Numbered from the stretch's first letter, positions 1 to 9,829 are shown. The stretch is DNA of 64,000 bases from JAOUEA01 sp963821925 (GCA_963821925.1 CAWGFO010000011.1:248001-312000), one strand, 5' to 3'. The notes: generated from the letters alone by a model not told the origin. Translations and numbers: made by a program.

Positions 1-1
1 C

Positions 2-148
2 CCGGGGCCGAACGAGGTCTTCGTGTCGACGATGAGCGAGTCGGGAACGTGCTTCTACCTGCGGGAGGTCGACGGCGCCGGCGCGCGGTTCGCCTCGTCG
101 GCAGGGTGCGCGGACACCGACGCGCAGACCTACGGCTCGACCTGGTAG
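2..148 (+). CDS. C-terminal end of a pilin-like protein (5' end outside window)
   Basis: The frame is open from the window edge to a TAG at 146-148 and shows 48 residues. The tail contains a GTCFYLRE block, a second cysteine about 19 residues later (AGCAD) and a terminal Trp. A Cys-bounded loop with an aromatic C-terminus resembles the end of type IV pilin/prepilin-like proteins in Actinomycetota. No N-terminal processing site is visible, so the assignment rests on this short tail alone. Confidence 0.4.
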   Translation, partial: PGPNEVFVSTMSESGTCFYLREVDGAGARFASSAGCADTDAQTYGSTW

Positions 149-214
149 GCCGTACGTCCACATCCCTCCTACCGCGGTCAAGACCGGACCGCCGGCGCGC
201 CGATAGAGAGACCC

Positions 215-1780
215 ATGAGGGGGCTCGCCGAACGATCGGCTGACGAAGCACGCCGTTTCGGCCGGCGGGCCTTCATCCGTACGGCAGCCTTGGGAGCGGT
301 GGCCGGGAGCGCAGGGGTGCTCCCGGCCGCGTTCATGTCGCGGCCGGCCTCGGCCGCCGGCACCTTCGTCCCCACGGACCCTGACCTGCATCTCCTCCGC
401 CGCGCGACCTACGGCCCGACGGCCGCCTCCCTGCGATCGATCCAGCGGATGGGTGCCGGCCGGTGGCTCGAGGAGCAGCTCGACCCCGCGTCGATCCGTG
501 ACGCGTTCGTGGACGACCTGCTCGCCGCGCGATACCCGAACCTGTCCCTGAGCGTGAGCAAGGCCTACTCGACGCTCGACGGCTCCTGGGACCTGATGTT
601 CGACCTGGGACAGGCCGCGATCGTCCGCGCGGCCTGGAGCGAGCGCCAGCTCCTCGAGGTGATGGTCGACTTCTGGTCGAACCACCTCAACGTCACGAAC
701 CCCAGCGACAACGTGTGGTGGTCGCGCCACGACTACGACCGCCGCGTGATCAGGAAGTTCGCGTTGGGGAAGTTCTCGCAGATGCTGAAGGCCTCGGCGA
801 CCCACCCCGCGATGATGATGTACCTGAACAACGCGGAGTCCACGAAGGACAACCCGAACGAGAACTACGGCCGCGAGCTGCTCGAGCTCCACTCCCTCGG
901 CGTCGACGGCGGCTACGACGAAGAGGACATGCGCCAGTCGACGCTCGTGATGACCGGCTTCGGCATCTCCTGGGACACGGGCGAGTTCGAGTACGACAAG
1001 GACAACCACTTCGTGGGGCGGGTGAGCGTCGTCGACTGGTCCGCGGCCAACGGGTCCGCCAGAGGCGGCTACGACGTGGGGCTCCGCTACGTGGACCACC
1101 TCGCGCACCACCCGTCGACCGCGGAGCGGATCGCGACGAAGCTCTGCGAGCGGTTCGTGAGCGACGATCCGCCGCGCGCTCTCGTCGACAAGCTCGCGCA
1201 GACCTACCTGCACCACGACACCGACATCTCGGCGGTACTCAGCGAGCTGTTCCGGTCGAAGGCGTTCAAGGGCGCGATCGGCACCAAGGTGCGCCGTCCG
1301 ATGGAGGACCTGGTGGCCACGCTCCGGATCCTCGGGATCAAGCCAGATGCGACCGGGACGGACGGGATCCAGGGCCTCTACTGGATGCTCGGCGATCTCA
1401 GCCACCAGCCCATGGCGTGGACACAGCCGAACGGGTACCCGGACGTGGCCTCGGCCTGGAAGTCCGCCGGCGGCCGGCTGAACAGCTGGAACACGCACGT
1501 CTCGCTCGCCGCGCACTGGTGGCCCAACACGCTACGACTCCCCGACCTGAAGGAGACCGTGCTGCCCAAGCCGCTCCCCGACACCTACGGGCCGCTCGTC
1601 GACGCCGTGGCCAAGCAGCTCGTGTTCCGCAAGCTCGCGACGGTGCACCGCGACGCGGTGCTCGCGTTCCTCGAGAAGACGGCAGGCAGCACGCTCACGA
1701 AGAGCGATGCGGCCGTGAACTGGCGGCTGCCGTACCTGGTGGCGCTCATCCTCGACTCGCCCTATCACGGGATCCGGTGA
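215..1780 (+). CDS. DUF1800 family protein, Tat-exported
   Basis: 521 aa. The N-terminus carries a twin-arginine signal (RRAFIR at residues 17-22, hydrophobic stretch, AxA-like site near residue 47), so the folded protein is probably exported by Tat. The body has DUF1800 hallmarks: an LLRRATYGPT block near residue 60 and the NYGRELLELHSLG block near residue 215. The biochemical role of DUF1800 is not established. It sits 4 bp before a DUF1501 gene, the standard partner of this family, and the two are usually co-transcribed. Start chosen because it gives a complete Tat signal; the upstream GAGAG is a weak ribosome-binding site. Confidence 0.9.
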   Translation: MRGLAERSADEARRFGRRAFIRTAALGAVAGSAGVLPAAFMSRPASAAGTFVPTDPDLHLLRRATYGPTAASLRSIQRMGAGRWLEEQLDPASIRDAFVDDLLAARYPNLSLSVSKAYSTLDGSWDLMFDLGQAAIVRAAWSERQLLEVMVDFWSNHLNVTNPSDNVWWSRHDYDRRVIRKFALGKFSQMLKASATHPAMMMYLNNAESTKDNPNENYGRELLELHSLGVDGGYDEEDMRQSTLVMTGFGISWDTGEFEYDKDNHFVGRVSVVDWSAANGSARGGYDVGLRYVDHLAHHPSTAERIATKLCERFVSDDPPRALVDKLAQTYLHHDTDISAVLSELFRSKAFKGAIGTKVRRPMEDLVATLRILGIKPDATGTDGIQGLYWMLGDLSHQPMAWTQPNGYPDVASAWKSAGGRLNSWNTHVSLAAHWWPNTLRLPDLKETVLPKPLPDTYGPLVDAVAKQLVFRKLATVHRDAVLAFLEKTAGSTLTKSDAAVNWRLPYLVALILDSPYHGIR

Positions 1781-1784
1781 TCGT

Positions 1785-3087
1785 ATGGACACGCTCGACC
1801 CCACCCAGATGACCACGGCCACGAAGGACTGCGGGTGCCCGGCCGGTCCGGAGCTCTCCCGCCGCTCCTTCCTGAAGGCCGCGGGGGTCGCGGGCCTCGT
1901 GGCGGGCCTGGCCTCCGAGGGCATGTTCACGCGCATGGCGTTCGCGGACACGCCGTACGACGGCGACGTGCTCGTGGTGCTCTCGCTCCGCGGCGGGTTC
2001 GACAGCCTGCAGGCGATCGTTCCGACGGGCGACGCCCACTACGCGACCTGGCGGCCGAACATCGCGATCCCCCAGGGCCAGCTGCTGCCGCTCGGCGGGA
2101 TCTTCGGCATGCACCCCGCGATGGCCCCGCTCAAGCCGTTCTACGACGCGGGCGACCTCGGCATGATCCACGCCGTGGGGATGGCCGAGCCCAACCGCTC
2201 GCACTTCTCGGCGATGGAGGAGATGGAGCGCGCGGCACCCGGGGTCCTCGCTCCGCACCGGCTGGCTCGACCGGGTGCTTGGGCTCCGCGACGTCGGGAC
2301 CGCGTTCCAGGCCACGCAGCTCGGCTCGAACACCGCCTCGTCGGCGTTCCTCGGGCCGAGCCAGGAGCTCGCGATGTGGTCGGTGGATTCCTTCGAGCTG
2401 AGCGGCGCGTGGGACGCGGCGGAGCTTGCGAGGTGGAACGTGGCCCTGGGGGGCCTGCACACGGATGCGCCCGCGATGCTCGCGTCGCCCACCACGACGG
2501 CGCTGAATGCGATCGGCACGGCGGCGAACCTCCAGGCCACCGAGTACACGCCCGCCAATGGCGCCGTCTACCCCGCCGATTCCGGGCTCGGTGACGCGCT
2601 CAAGGACGTCGCCCGGTTGATCAAGGCCGGCGTCGGGCTCCAGGTCGCGGCGATCGACTACGGCGATTGGGACATGCATGTCGGTCAGGGGACGGTCGAC
2701 ACCGGATGGATGCACGACCACCTGACCGAGCTGAGCGACGCGCTTGCGGCCTTCGGCACCGATCTGGGCGCGGGCCTCGCCGACGTCACCCTGGTCACGC
2801 TCACCGAGTTCGGCCGGCGGGTCGAGGAGAACGGATCCGGCGGCACCGACCACGGGTTCGGCCAGGCCGTCCTGATGATGGGCGGCGGGGTCAAGGGCGG
2901 GCAGGTCCACGGCGCGTGGCCGGGCCTGGCGGACGGGGACCTGATCGACGGCGATCTGAACGCCACGACCGACTACCGCCTGGTGCTCGCCGAGATCCTC
3001 GAGAAGCGCTGCGGTGCGGCGAGCGTGTCCGACATCTTCCCGGGGATCGGCTCCGGCCGGCCCGGCGTGGTGAACCCGCGGGTCTGA
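1785..3087 (+). CDS. DUF1501 family protein, Tat-exported, frameshifted
   Basis: Partner of the preceding DUF1800 gene. It begins MDTLDPTQ and has a Tat motif SRRSFLK at residues 25-31 and the DUF1501 block LSLRGGFDSL. The frame breaks at a CCCGGGG run (G4 at 2241-2244). Dropping one G joins ..AAPGSSLRTGWLDRVLG and restores one frame to the TGA at 3087, about 433 aa. The span is 1303 bp, one more than a multiple of three. Sequence quality on both sides is normal, so this is either one consensus error or a very recent inactivation. DUF1501 proteins are distantly related to the sulfatase/alkaline phosphatase fold; the function is unproven. Confidence 0.85.
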
Positions 3088-3123
3088 CCGAAGTGGTCGA
3101 CTCGCGGGTGCGACCTGTGCCCG

Positions 3124-5421
3124 TCACCCGACGTGGTCGTCGACCACGAGGTTGTCGAGGTTGACCGACACTGTCTTGCTCGTGTTCTCCACCAGGTTGA
3201 TCGCCCCGAACGGCGTGGGGCCGTTGTTCACCGTCCACGGCCCGAGGATCGAGGCGCCGTTCAGGTAGAGCCGCCACGTGCCGCGCGTCCCGGTCGTCCC
3301 GCACAGCTCGATCGAGCTCCACGTGTTCAGGGGCAGGACCTTCGTCGAGTACTTGGCGACCCCGGCCCGATCCGCCCGGATGAACAGCTTCCGGGCGCTC
3401 GACAGGCTGACCCGCCCGAGCGCCTGGTCACCCGCGGTCCGGAACCGGAAGAGGGCGACGCCGTTGTTCCCGATCGAGTTCAAGCGAACGTCGACGCTCG
3501 CGCACGCCGTCGGGTACGTCGCGCCGAACCCGCGGAACGCGTAGGCGATCGATCCCGTCGCGCGGGCAACCGCGCTGGGCGCCGGTCGTCCCGTTGTCGC
3601 GTCGATCGTGATGCCGCGGACGTTGTTCCATGCGGCCAGGCCGCCCGAGAAGTCGTCCCGGAAGATCACGGGCGCCGCCGACACGACGGTGATCGGCGCC
3701 GACACGGGACCCAGCGGGCTCGTGTTGGTGCCGTCGCTCGCGGTCACGCGGTACGTGTGCGTCGAGGTCGCGGCGAGGCCGACGTCGGTGAAGGCCACCG
3801 TGGTCGTCGACGCGCTCGTGACGGTGCCGACGGACGCGCCACCGCCGTCGCGGTACACGTGGTACGTGATCGACGTAGCGCGGTCGTCGGTCGACGCCGG
3901 CCACGTGAGATCGATCTGCCCGGCGCGGACCGAGCTGCCGGTCGGCATGCCCGGCGCGGTCGGCGGCGAGGTGTCCGGGCTCTGGGACACCGGCTGCGGA
4001 CATGCCGTGCCGGTGCAGGCCATGTCGGCGTGGAGCTGGGCGCTGATGTCGGCGTACGGCGGGTCGTTGCCCGGGTCGGCGTCGCCGAGGCGGTTCGTCA
4101 GCTGCCACGGGTCGTTCGCGAGGTCGTAGTCCTCGCGGAACGAGAGCGATCCGTCATCGTTGTACCACTCGATGTATTGCCGCGTGGCCGTGATCTCGCT
4201 CCCCCACGACGGGATCCGCAGCGCGTCGGGGCTCCGTCGGTACTCCAGGAACATCCGCTCCCGCGCGCCCGGTGCGAACAGCGAGACGCCGTCCACCGTG
4301 TACCCGGGCGTGATGCCCACGACGTCGTAGATCGTCGGCGTGATGTCCATCTGGGTGACGAGGCGGGCGTCCACCGAACCCGCGGCCACCTGACCGGGCC
4401 AGCGCAGGTACATCGGGATCGAGATGGAATCCGTGTACGGGGCGCGCTTCTCGATCTGACCGTGCTCGCCCCACATGTAGCCGTTGTCGCTGATGAAGAA
4501 GGCGAGCGTGGAGTCGGACTCCCCGAGCGCGTCCAGCTTCGTGAAGACCTGCTCCACCATGTCGTCGACCGACATCAGGGTCCGGAGCTGCTGACGACGT
4601 GTCGTCTCGACTTCGGGGAGCGGGGTCGTCGACTGCCTGATCCACGTCGGCTTGTCGGAGCGATCGGCCTCGAGCACCGCGGGGCTCCGGTCCCAGGCCG
4701 GGACGGCGGCGTTCGCATAGGTCGCCGACGGCTCGAAGGGGCTGTGGGGCGCCTGCGTCGCCAGATAGAGGAACCACGGCTGGGCGTCGTTGGCCTCGAA
4801 GGTCTGCAGGTCCTGCGTGGCGAAGTTGCCGATCACGTCGGTGTTGTAGCCCATGACGGTCTTCTGGGTGCCGTCGACGTTGAACCCGGCGTTCAGGTAC
4901 CCGCCGCCGGTCATCGCGAAATGATCGAAGTACGGGGGCGGCGTCGACTGCGGCCACTTGTTCCAGTACTTGCCGGCCATCGCGGTCTCGTATCCCGCGT
5001 TCTGCAGGTGGTACACGAGCGTCGTCTTCTGGTCGAAGCGCTGCTCGCTGTCGGGGTCCGCGTTGGTGCGAACCCCCGTGTTGTGCGGGTAGCGGCCGCT
5101 GAACAGCGACCCCCTCGCCGGGCAGCAGAGCGGCGTCGTATCGAAGGCGTTGGAGAACGTGACCCCGTCGGACTGGAACAGCCGTCGAACGTTGGGCTGC
5201 ACCGCCAGTGTCCCTTGGTCGCGTTGGTCGTCCATGATGATGATGAGGACGTTGGGGCGCGTTGCGGCGAGCGCCGCACGGGGTGCCGCGCGGGGCGCCG
5301 ATCTGATCGCAGGCACAGGTGCGAGCGCGAGGCCGATCGCGAGGATCACGGCGACCCAGGCGATCCGGAGCCGATCGGTGGAGGTGCAGTGGGGGGTGGG
5401 CGTAGCCGAGGAATGCTTCAT
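3124..5421 (-). CDS. secreted type I sulfatase with Fn3 and C-terminal carbohydrate-binding-like domain
   Basis: 765 aa. A signal peptide or N-terminal anchor (hydrophobic residues about 19-38) precedes the sulfatase domain. The metal-binding DD is at residues 64-65. The formylglycine motif is C99-C-P-A-R103 followed by LFSGR, the signature of Cys-type sulfatases that need a formylglycine-generating enzyme. The closest family by layout is N-acetylglucosamine-6-sulfatase-like. After about residue 470 come a fibronectin-III-like segment and a C-terminal beta-sandwich-like region (about 575-765) typical of carbohydrate-binding modules. The start is supported by AGGAGG 8-9 nt upstream. Expected to act outside the cell on sulfated polysaccharide; the substrate is not determinable. 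Confidence 0.9.
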   Translation of the reverse strand: MKHSSATPTPHCTSTDRLRIAWVAVILAIGLALAPVPAIRSAPRAAPRAALAATRPNVLIIIMDDQRDQGTLAVQPNVRRLFQSDGVTFSNAFDTTPLCCPARGSLFSGRYPHNTGVRTNADPDSEQRFDQKTTLVYHLQNAGYETAMAGKYWNKWPQSTPPPYFDHFAMTGGGYLNAGFNVDGTQKTVMGYNTDVIGNFATQDLQTFEANDAQPWFLYLATQAPHSPFEPSATYANAAVPAWDRSPAVLEADRSDKPTWIRQSTTPLPEVETTRRQQLRTLMSVDDMVEQVFTKLDALGESDSTLAFFISDNGYMWGEHGQIEKRAPYTDSISIPMYLRWPGQVAAGSVDARLVTQMDITPTIYDVVGITPGYTVDGVSLFAPGARERMFLEYRRSPDALRIPSWGSEITATRQYIEWYNDDGSLSFREDYDLANDPWQLTNRLGDADPGNDPPYADISAQLHADMACTGTACPQPVSQSPDTSPPTAPGMPTGSSVRAGQIDLTWPASTDDRATSITYHVYRDGGGASVGTVTSASTTTVAFTDVGLAATSTHTYRVTASDGTNTSPLGPVSAPITVVSAAPVIFRDDFSGGLAAWNNVRGITIDATTGRPAPSAVARATGSIAYAFRGFGATYPTACASVDVRLNSIGNNGVALFRFRTAGDQALGRVSLSSARKLFIRADRAGVAKYSTKVLPLNTWSSIELCGTTGTRGTWRLYLNGASILGPWTVNNGPTPFGAINLVENTSKTVSVNLDNLVVDDHVG

Positions 5422-5619
5422 GGTGCACCCTCCTTCTCATCCCACCGTAGCCAGCCGTCTCGGGCCTCCCGGGGGCCGGAGGTCCTCTCGGCGCAGGGCT
5501 ACCGCCGACCGGGCCCCAGATCCCGCTGTGCCGGCGGTCACGACGCGTTGATTCTTGTCGAACGGATTCTCAGCCGGGTCGTGTGAACTAGGTCGTTCGG
5601 CGGGTACGCTGGCATCCGG

Positions 5620-6126
5620 ATGAAGATCGAACCCCCCCGCGAGCGCACGATCGTCCGCGCCGGACTCGGCGTGTGCTTGATCATCGTGGCCGCGATCGCC
5701 TTCGAGCTGCTCACGAAGGACACCCCCCAGCAGAACGCGCTCACGAACTACACCCCGAGCCCCTCACCCTCGCTCTCGCCCTCCGTGATCGACGCGGCGC
5801 CCCCGCTGGTGTGGATCCCGACCTGGTCGTCGAGCTACAGCCCCCAGCCGTCGCCATGGCACCCGAGTTGGTCGCCGAGCGGATCCCTCGGGATCGGCGG
5901 CGGCAGCGGAGGGAACAGCAACGGCGGCGGGAACCCCGGGGGCAACGGCGGCGGCAACCCGAGCGACCCGCCCACCACCGGCGGCGGTGGCGGCGGCGGC
6001 GACCCGCTCCCGACCATCTCGCCGGAGCCGGGGCCGTCCTCGACCACGCCGCCTCCGACCCTGCCGCCGCCGACCACGCCGCCTCCGACCACGCCGCCCC
6101 CCTCGGATCCGCCGCCGACCCCTTAG
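5620..6126 (+). CDS. membrane-anchored Pro/Gly/Ser-rich protein
   Basis: 168 aa. Residues about 12-30 form one transmembrane helix after a short basic N-terminus. The rest is low complexity: Ser-Pro repeats, then a Gly/Asn-rich tract, then a Pro-Thr-rich tail. No enzymatic domain is seen. The layout fits a cell-wall-spanning or surface stalk protein, but the function is unknown. It is divergent from the sulfatase gene across a 198-bp gap in which no clear promoter was recognised. Confidence 0.6.
   Translation: MKIEPPRERTIVRAGLGVCLIIVAAIAFELLTKDTPQQNALTNYTPSPSPSLSPSVIDAAPPLVWIPTWSSSYSPQPSPWHPSWSPSGSLGIGGGSGGNSNGGGNPGGNGGGNPSDPPTTGGGGGGGDPLPTISPEPGPSSTTPPPTLPPPTTPPPTTPPPSDPPPTP
6046..6123 (+). 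repeat. Pro/Thr-coding low-complexity repeat
   Basis: Imperfect tandem repeat of a roughly 15-bp unit (cgcctccgaccacgc) encoding PPPTTPPPTT at the 3' end of the 5620-6126 gene. It is a candidate for length variation by slippage. Confidence 0.6.
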
Positions 6127-6133
6127 GGAGCGC

Positions 6134-6991
6134 TCAGGCGAAAAGCGGCTCGAAGCGCGCCGCGCCCTCCACGATCAGTTCCTGTTGGGTGACCTCGTCC
6201 ATCGGCGTGAACCGATCGCACGCCTCCAGCACGAGCGGCAATAGGTCCGTGTCGCCCGCGGTGCAGATCCCCGTGACCTCGTGCGACAGCACGAAGTCCA
6301 CGGCCCGCTGGATGTCGGCCGGCGTCTCGAACGGCCGGTACCAGGTCGTGCGCGACTCACCGTGGTCGCCCCACGGTCCCCGCGTGATCGACTTGATGAT
6401 CATCGTGCCGACATCGAGCTCGCGGCAGCGAGCCAGCAGCGCCTCGGCGTCGCGCCGGTAGTCCGGGTTCGCCATCTGCACGAAGTTGAGCGGGAACAGG
6501 ACCGAGTCGAACGGGAACCGCCGGAGGGCCTCCAGGAAGACCGCCGGGACGTCGACGCCGTGGCCCGTGACGCCGAGCCACCGGGTCAGACCGGTCTCGC
6601 GGGCCTCGACGAGCGTCTCGAGCGCACCGCCGGGTCCGGTGACGGCGTCGAGCTCCTCGAACGTCGTCACCGCGTGCAGCTGGTACAGATCCAGGTGATC
6701 CGTCCGGAGCCGTTCGAGCGAGCGGTGCAACTCGGCGTCCGCCCCGACCCTCGTGCGCTCCATCGTCTTGCATCCGAGGAAGAATCCGTCCCGGTGCGGC
6801 GCCAGCCACGGCCCGAGCCGCTCCTCGGCGAGCCCGTACTGGGGCGCGACGTCGATGTGGTTCACGCCCGCCTCGAGCACCCGCTCCATCGTCGCGTCGG
6901 CCTCGGCCTGGCTCACCTCCCAGAACGCCGCCGCGCCGAAGATCGCCACGCTGCTCTCGTGCCCCGTCCTGCCGAACCTGCGCCGTTCCAT
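6134..6991 (-). CDS. aldo/keto reductase
   Basis: 285 aa starting MERRRFGRTG, with GGGAGG upstream of the ATG. Family signatures: the catalytic-Asp/Tyr block (NHIDVAPQYGLAEERLG), the Lys block (GCKTMERT) and the His block (DLYQLHAVT), all of the (beta/alpha)8 barrel NADPH-dependent oxidoreductase fold. Compared with longer members it is a compact form of the kind often called aldo/keto reductase or oxidoreductase of unknown substrate. Convergent with the Pro-rich gene with a 7-bp gap. Cytoplasmic, no signal peptide. Confidence 0.88.
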   Translation of the reverse strand: MERRRFGRTGHESSVAIFGAAAFWEVSQAEADATMERVLEAGVNHIDVAPQYGLAEERLGPWLAPHRDGFFLGCKTMERTRVGADAELHRSLERLRTDHLDLYQLHAVTTFEELDAVTGPGGALETLVEARETGLTRWLGVTGHGVDVPAVFLEALRRFPFDSVLFPLNFVQMANPDYRRDAEALLARCRELDVGTMIIKSITRGPWGDHGESRTTWYRPFETPADIQRAVDFVLSHEVTGICTAGDTDLLPLVLEACDRFTPMDEVTQQELIVEGAARFEPLFA

Positions 6992-7056
6992 CCCGGCCTC
7001 CCGACGTTCCGGATACCGCCAGCGTACCGGCGGGCGCGGCGTGGCATCCTGTGGGC

Positions 7057-8388
7057 ATGCCCGCCCGCCGCCGCACCCGATCGAGGCCCCTCGCGGTCGC
7101 GATGGTGACGACGGCCGTGCTCGTCGCGAGCGCGACCGCCGCCCGCGCCGCGATCGACCTGACGCCGGTCCGGCGCGTGTCAGCGCCGTCGTCGTGGACG
7201 GTCGGGAACGCGATGGGCAGGTCGGACGCCTATCTCCACACGGTCTGGGCGAGCGACTGCCCGCCGCCACGCGGCGCCTGCGCGACCGACAGCGGCCCCT
7301 ACGTGGGCGTGTTCTGGCAGCGGAGCCCGATCGCGAGCCCGGCGAACTGGTCCGGTGCCAGGCGCCTCTCCCCCGCCGGACACCACGCCGTGCGCCCGTC
7401 GGTGGCCGCCGCCGGGACCCACGTCTACGTGACCTGGGTGACCCAGCGGAGCTACCTGAAGTACCAGCCGAAGGCGCCACGGCGCGTGTGGATCCGCGTC
7501 GGCAGCCAGCAGGGCGGCTCGTGGTCGACGCCCGTGGCCCTCACGGGGGCGACGACGCACGCGGACTACCCGGTGGTCGCCGCCTCCGGGAACGCCGTGT
7601 GGGTCGTGTGGACGGCAGGCGACACGGGCGCGATCCGGATGGCGTTCTCGCCCGACGCCGGCGACAGTTGGAGCACCTCGACGATCGGCACCACCACCTC
7701 GGGCCGCGGCTCGCCCGAGGGCTACGCAGGGTACCCGGCGATCGGCGCGTCCGGCACCAACGTGATGGCGGCGTGGTTCGCGACCCCGGCGGGGCGCCAG
7801 GTCGCGCTGACCTCCTCGGCGAGCGGCAGCGACTGGGGATCGTCGCCGACACCGACGCCGATCGCGGGCACGAGCCCGAACGACGGCAACCGCTATCCGG
7901 TGGTCCGGGGGGCCGACGACGGTGTCTCGGACCGGGTGGCCGTGGCCTACACGACCGCCGACGGCGTGGCGGTGCGGGTGTTCAGCGGCGCGACGCTCTC
8001 GGGCGAGCGCACGGTGGACGGCCCTTGGCCATCGACCGCGGGCGGCCTCCGTTGGGCCGGGGCGTACGGCGCGTCGGCGATGCCGTTCGGTGGCGACGGA
8101 CTGGCGGTCTCCTACGCCGCGTGTCGATCACGGCCGGGCGTGAAGGACCCCTGCCGCCCGAGCTCGAGGAGCGCCCGGATCGACATCCTGTACCGCGAGT
8201 CCACCGACGGCGGTGGGAACTGGACCGCACGCCGGGTCCTGGCGCGCGCGACGAGGTCGTCGCGCGTGAACGAGGCGGTGTCGCTCCAGGCCGACGGACC
8301 CTCGGGCTTGCGGTGGTTCACGTGGCTCGCGCGCAGCACCGGGTGGACGAGCTACCGCGTGCTGGGGCGGTCGGCGCACTCGACCTAG
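7057..8388 (+). CDS. secreted sialidase/BNR-like beta-propeller protein
   Basis: About 443 aa. A basic N-terminus and hydrophobic segment ending ARAAIDL form a signal peptide. The mature part contains repeated Ser/Trp-rich blades with Asp-box-like motifs (FSPDAGDSWSTS, STDGGGNWTA), the BNR/Asp-box pattern (S-x-D-x-G-x-x-W) of sialidase-type propellers. Catalytic sialidase residues could not be confirmed, so it is called a BNR-repeat protein and not an enzyme. A GTG six bases upstream (7051) is an alternative start. Head-to-tail convergent with the mau-like operon. Confidence 0.65.
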   Translation: MPARRRTRSRPLAVAMVTTAVLVASATAARAAIDLTPVRRVSAPSSWTVGNAMGRSDAYLHTVWASDCPPPRGACATDSGPYVGVFWQRSPIASPANWSGARRLSPAGHHAVRPSVAAAGTHVYVTWVTQRSYLKYQPKAPRRVWIRVGSQQGGSWSTPVALTGATTHADYPVVAASGNAVWVVWTAGDTGAIRMAFSPDAGDSWSTSTIGTTTSGRGSPEGYAGYPAIGASGTNVMAAWFATPAGRQVALTSSASGSDWGSSPTPTPIAGTSPNDGNRYPVVRGADDGVSDRVAVAYTTADGVAVRVFSGATLSGERTVDGPWPSTAGGLRWAGAYGASAMPFGGDGLAVSYAACRSRPGVKDPCRPSSRSARIDILYRESTDGGGNWTARRVLARATRSSRVNEAVSLQADGPSGLRWFTWLARSTGWTSYRVLGRSAHST

Positions 8389-8398
8389 CGGGACCGGA

Positions 8399-8746
8399 TC
8401 AGCACGTCCGGCGCAGGCAGATCCACGTGAACGGCCGTCCCTCGACGCACGCGTGGAACGACGACCCGCACCCACGGCATCGGTACAGGAACCCGCCGCA
8501 CGCGCATCCCGTCCTCGTCACCGGCTCGCACCGGACGCGGCATGGAGGCGGCTGCGGCCGGTCGACGGCGGTGGCGTCGCCCGATGACGAGGCGTCCGTG
8601 GTGCCGGCGCGCGCGAGATCGGGCGCCCCGGCCACGGTCGCGAAGGCGGCCAGCGCCGCGGTCGAGGCGCGCGCGAAGAATCCCCGCCGGCTGAAGGCCA
8701 GCGGCTCGAACGGCCGCTCGCCCGGATACCCCGGCCGGCTAGGCAC
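8399..8746 (-). CDS. Tat-exported Cys-rich small protein (mau-like cluster)
   Basis: 115 aa from a GTG that overlaps the stop of the upstream thioredoxin-like gene (8739). It has a Tat motif SRRGFFARA and a hydrophobic region. The last about 46 residues carry 9 cysteines (CRVRC, GCACGG, CRGC, HAC, ICLRRTC), which suggests a small multi-disulfide domain folded outside the cytoplasm. No named family was recognised. As the last gene of the mau-like operon it is a likely client of the MauD/MauE-like proteins encoded upstream. Confidence 0.7.
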   Translation of the reverse strand: MPSRPGYPGERPFEPLAFSRRGFFARASTAALAAFATVAGAPDLARAGTTDASSSGDATAVDRPQPPPCRVRCEPVTRTGCACGGFLYRCRGCGSSFHACVEGRPFTWICLRRTC

Positions 8747-9365
8747 CGCTCGCCCCCGGGCGGACGATCCTGATCCCCTCGGCCCCGCGCACCAGTGCCC
8801 GCACTGCGTCCAGTGTGTCCGCCGGGCCCTGGGCCGTGACGGCCCCGCCCTCGTCCACGACGAAGACGTGCGGCGTGAAGCCCGAGTCGAACGCCGTGGC
8901 CACCTCGCCGTCGACGTCGACGAGCACGACGACCCGATCCGCGGCGCCCGACGGGGGCGCCCAGGTCGCCGGCCACGCGCCCGGGTCGGCCGCGCCGACC
9001 ACCACGGTGCCCGGCACCTCCCCCGCCGCCGCCCCCGCGAGGAGCGCCGGCACGAGGTCTTCGCACGCCAGGCATCCCGGGTCGGCGAACGCCACGACGT
9101 GCCGGCGGCCGGCCCACGCCGCCGACGACCACCGGCCGCCGTCGATGCGCTCGCCCTCGACCACGGGCGCGGCCGCACCCACCGGCAGGCCCGATGCCGG
9201 GTGCACGATGCCATCCTCGGTCCCGTCCGCCGGGTCGAGGCGCTCGGACAGCGTCGCCACCTCGACGCGGAGGGCGTCCATCCGGCGCACCGCCGCCGCC
9301 AGCACGAGCGCGAGGAAGACGACGGCCAGCCCGAGCACGGCCACGGCGATCCAGAGGCCCGTCAT
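8739..9365 (-). CDS. MauD/TlpA-like membrane-anchored thioredoxin (second copy)
   Basis: 208 aa from an ATG overlapping the previous stop (ATGA at 9362-9365). Residues about 3-25 are an N-terminal transmembrane anchor. The thioredoxin-fold domain has the redox motif GCLAC (CxxC) after VAFADP, and a later FTPHVFVVDE stretch that sits where the cis-Pro loop is expected. This matches MauD, which helps form disulfides in the methylamine dehydrogenase light chain, and general TlpA-type proteins. It directly precedes the 9-Cys exported protein, so that is its most likely substrate. Confidence 0.75.
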   Translation of the reverse strand: MTGLWIAVAVLGLAVVFLALVLAAAVRRMDALRVEVATLSERLDPADGTEDGIVHPASGLPVGAAAPVVEGERIDGGRWSSAAWAGRRHVVAFADPGCLACEDLVPALLAGAAAGEVPGTVVVGAADPGAWPATWAPPSGAADRVVVLVDVDGEVATAFDSGFTPHVFVVDEGGAVTAQGPADTLDAVRALVRGAEGIRIVRPGASGA

Positions 9366-9829
9366 CCCGTCACCGCCAGGGGCCGGATCTCGAGCGACGC
9401 GAGCGCCCGGTTCGCCTCGTCGAGCCGGCGGTCGACCCCGCGGCCGGTTCCCAGCACGACGTACAGACAGAAGGCTCGCCCGCCCTCCGAGAAGAACCAC
9501 TGATGGCCCTCCTGCACCTGGCTGGGGAACTGCAACGCCTTCCGGTGGAACCGCTCACGGGCGAGCGGCAGGCGGAGGCCCTGGGGCTCGTACAGGCCAA
9601 CGTCCGCGAGCGTGTGATCGAACTCCAGGAGCGCCACGAGGATCCCGGTCCCGCCGGCGCGGGCCGCCAGCTCGGGCGCGTAGCTGCTCCGTTCGGCGGT
9701 GAGGACGGTGTCGGTGAGGTGCAGGATCGGGAGGTTGATCGCGGGCTGGTCGAGGTCGGGGACGAAGATCCGGCCCTCCCAGCCCTTCGGGACCGTGACC
9801 GCGATGCCGTGGGACGAGAGACGGGTCAT
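9362..9829 (-). CDS. conserved hypothetical protein of mau-like cluster
   Basis: 155 aa starting MTRLSSHG, overlapped 4 bp at both ends by its neighbours (9826-9829 and 9362-9365), so translationally coupled. It is soluble, with a single Cys and no signal peptide or membrane segment. No family was recognised. Its fixed place between the polytopic membrane protein and the second MauD-like gene suggests a cytoplasmic assembly or regulatory role for the exported Cys-rich protein. Confidence 0.7.
   Translation of the reverse strand: MTRLSSHGIAVTVPKGWEGRIFVPDLDQPAINLPILHLTDTVLTAERSSYAPELAARAGGTGILVALLEFDHTLADVGLYEPQGLRLPLARERFHRKALQFPSQVQEGHQWFFSEGGRAFCLYVVLGTGRGVDRRLDEANRALASLEIRPLAVTG

Noticed and set aside
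3134..3150. Palindrome cgtggtcgtcgaccacg as terminator or operator
   Set aside because: It lies within the C-terminal codons of the sulfatase and has no T-tract.
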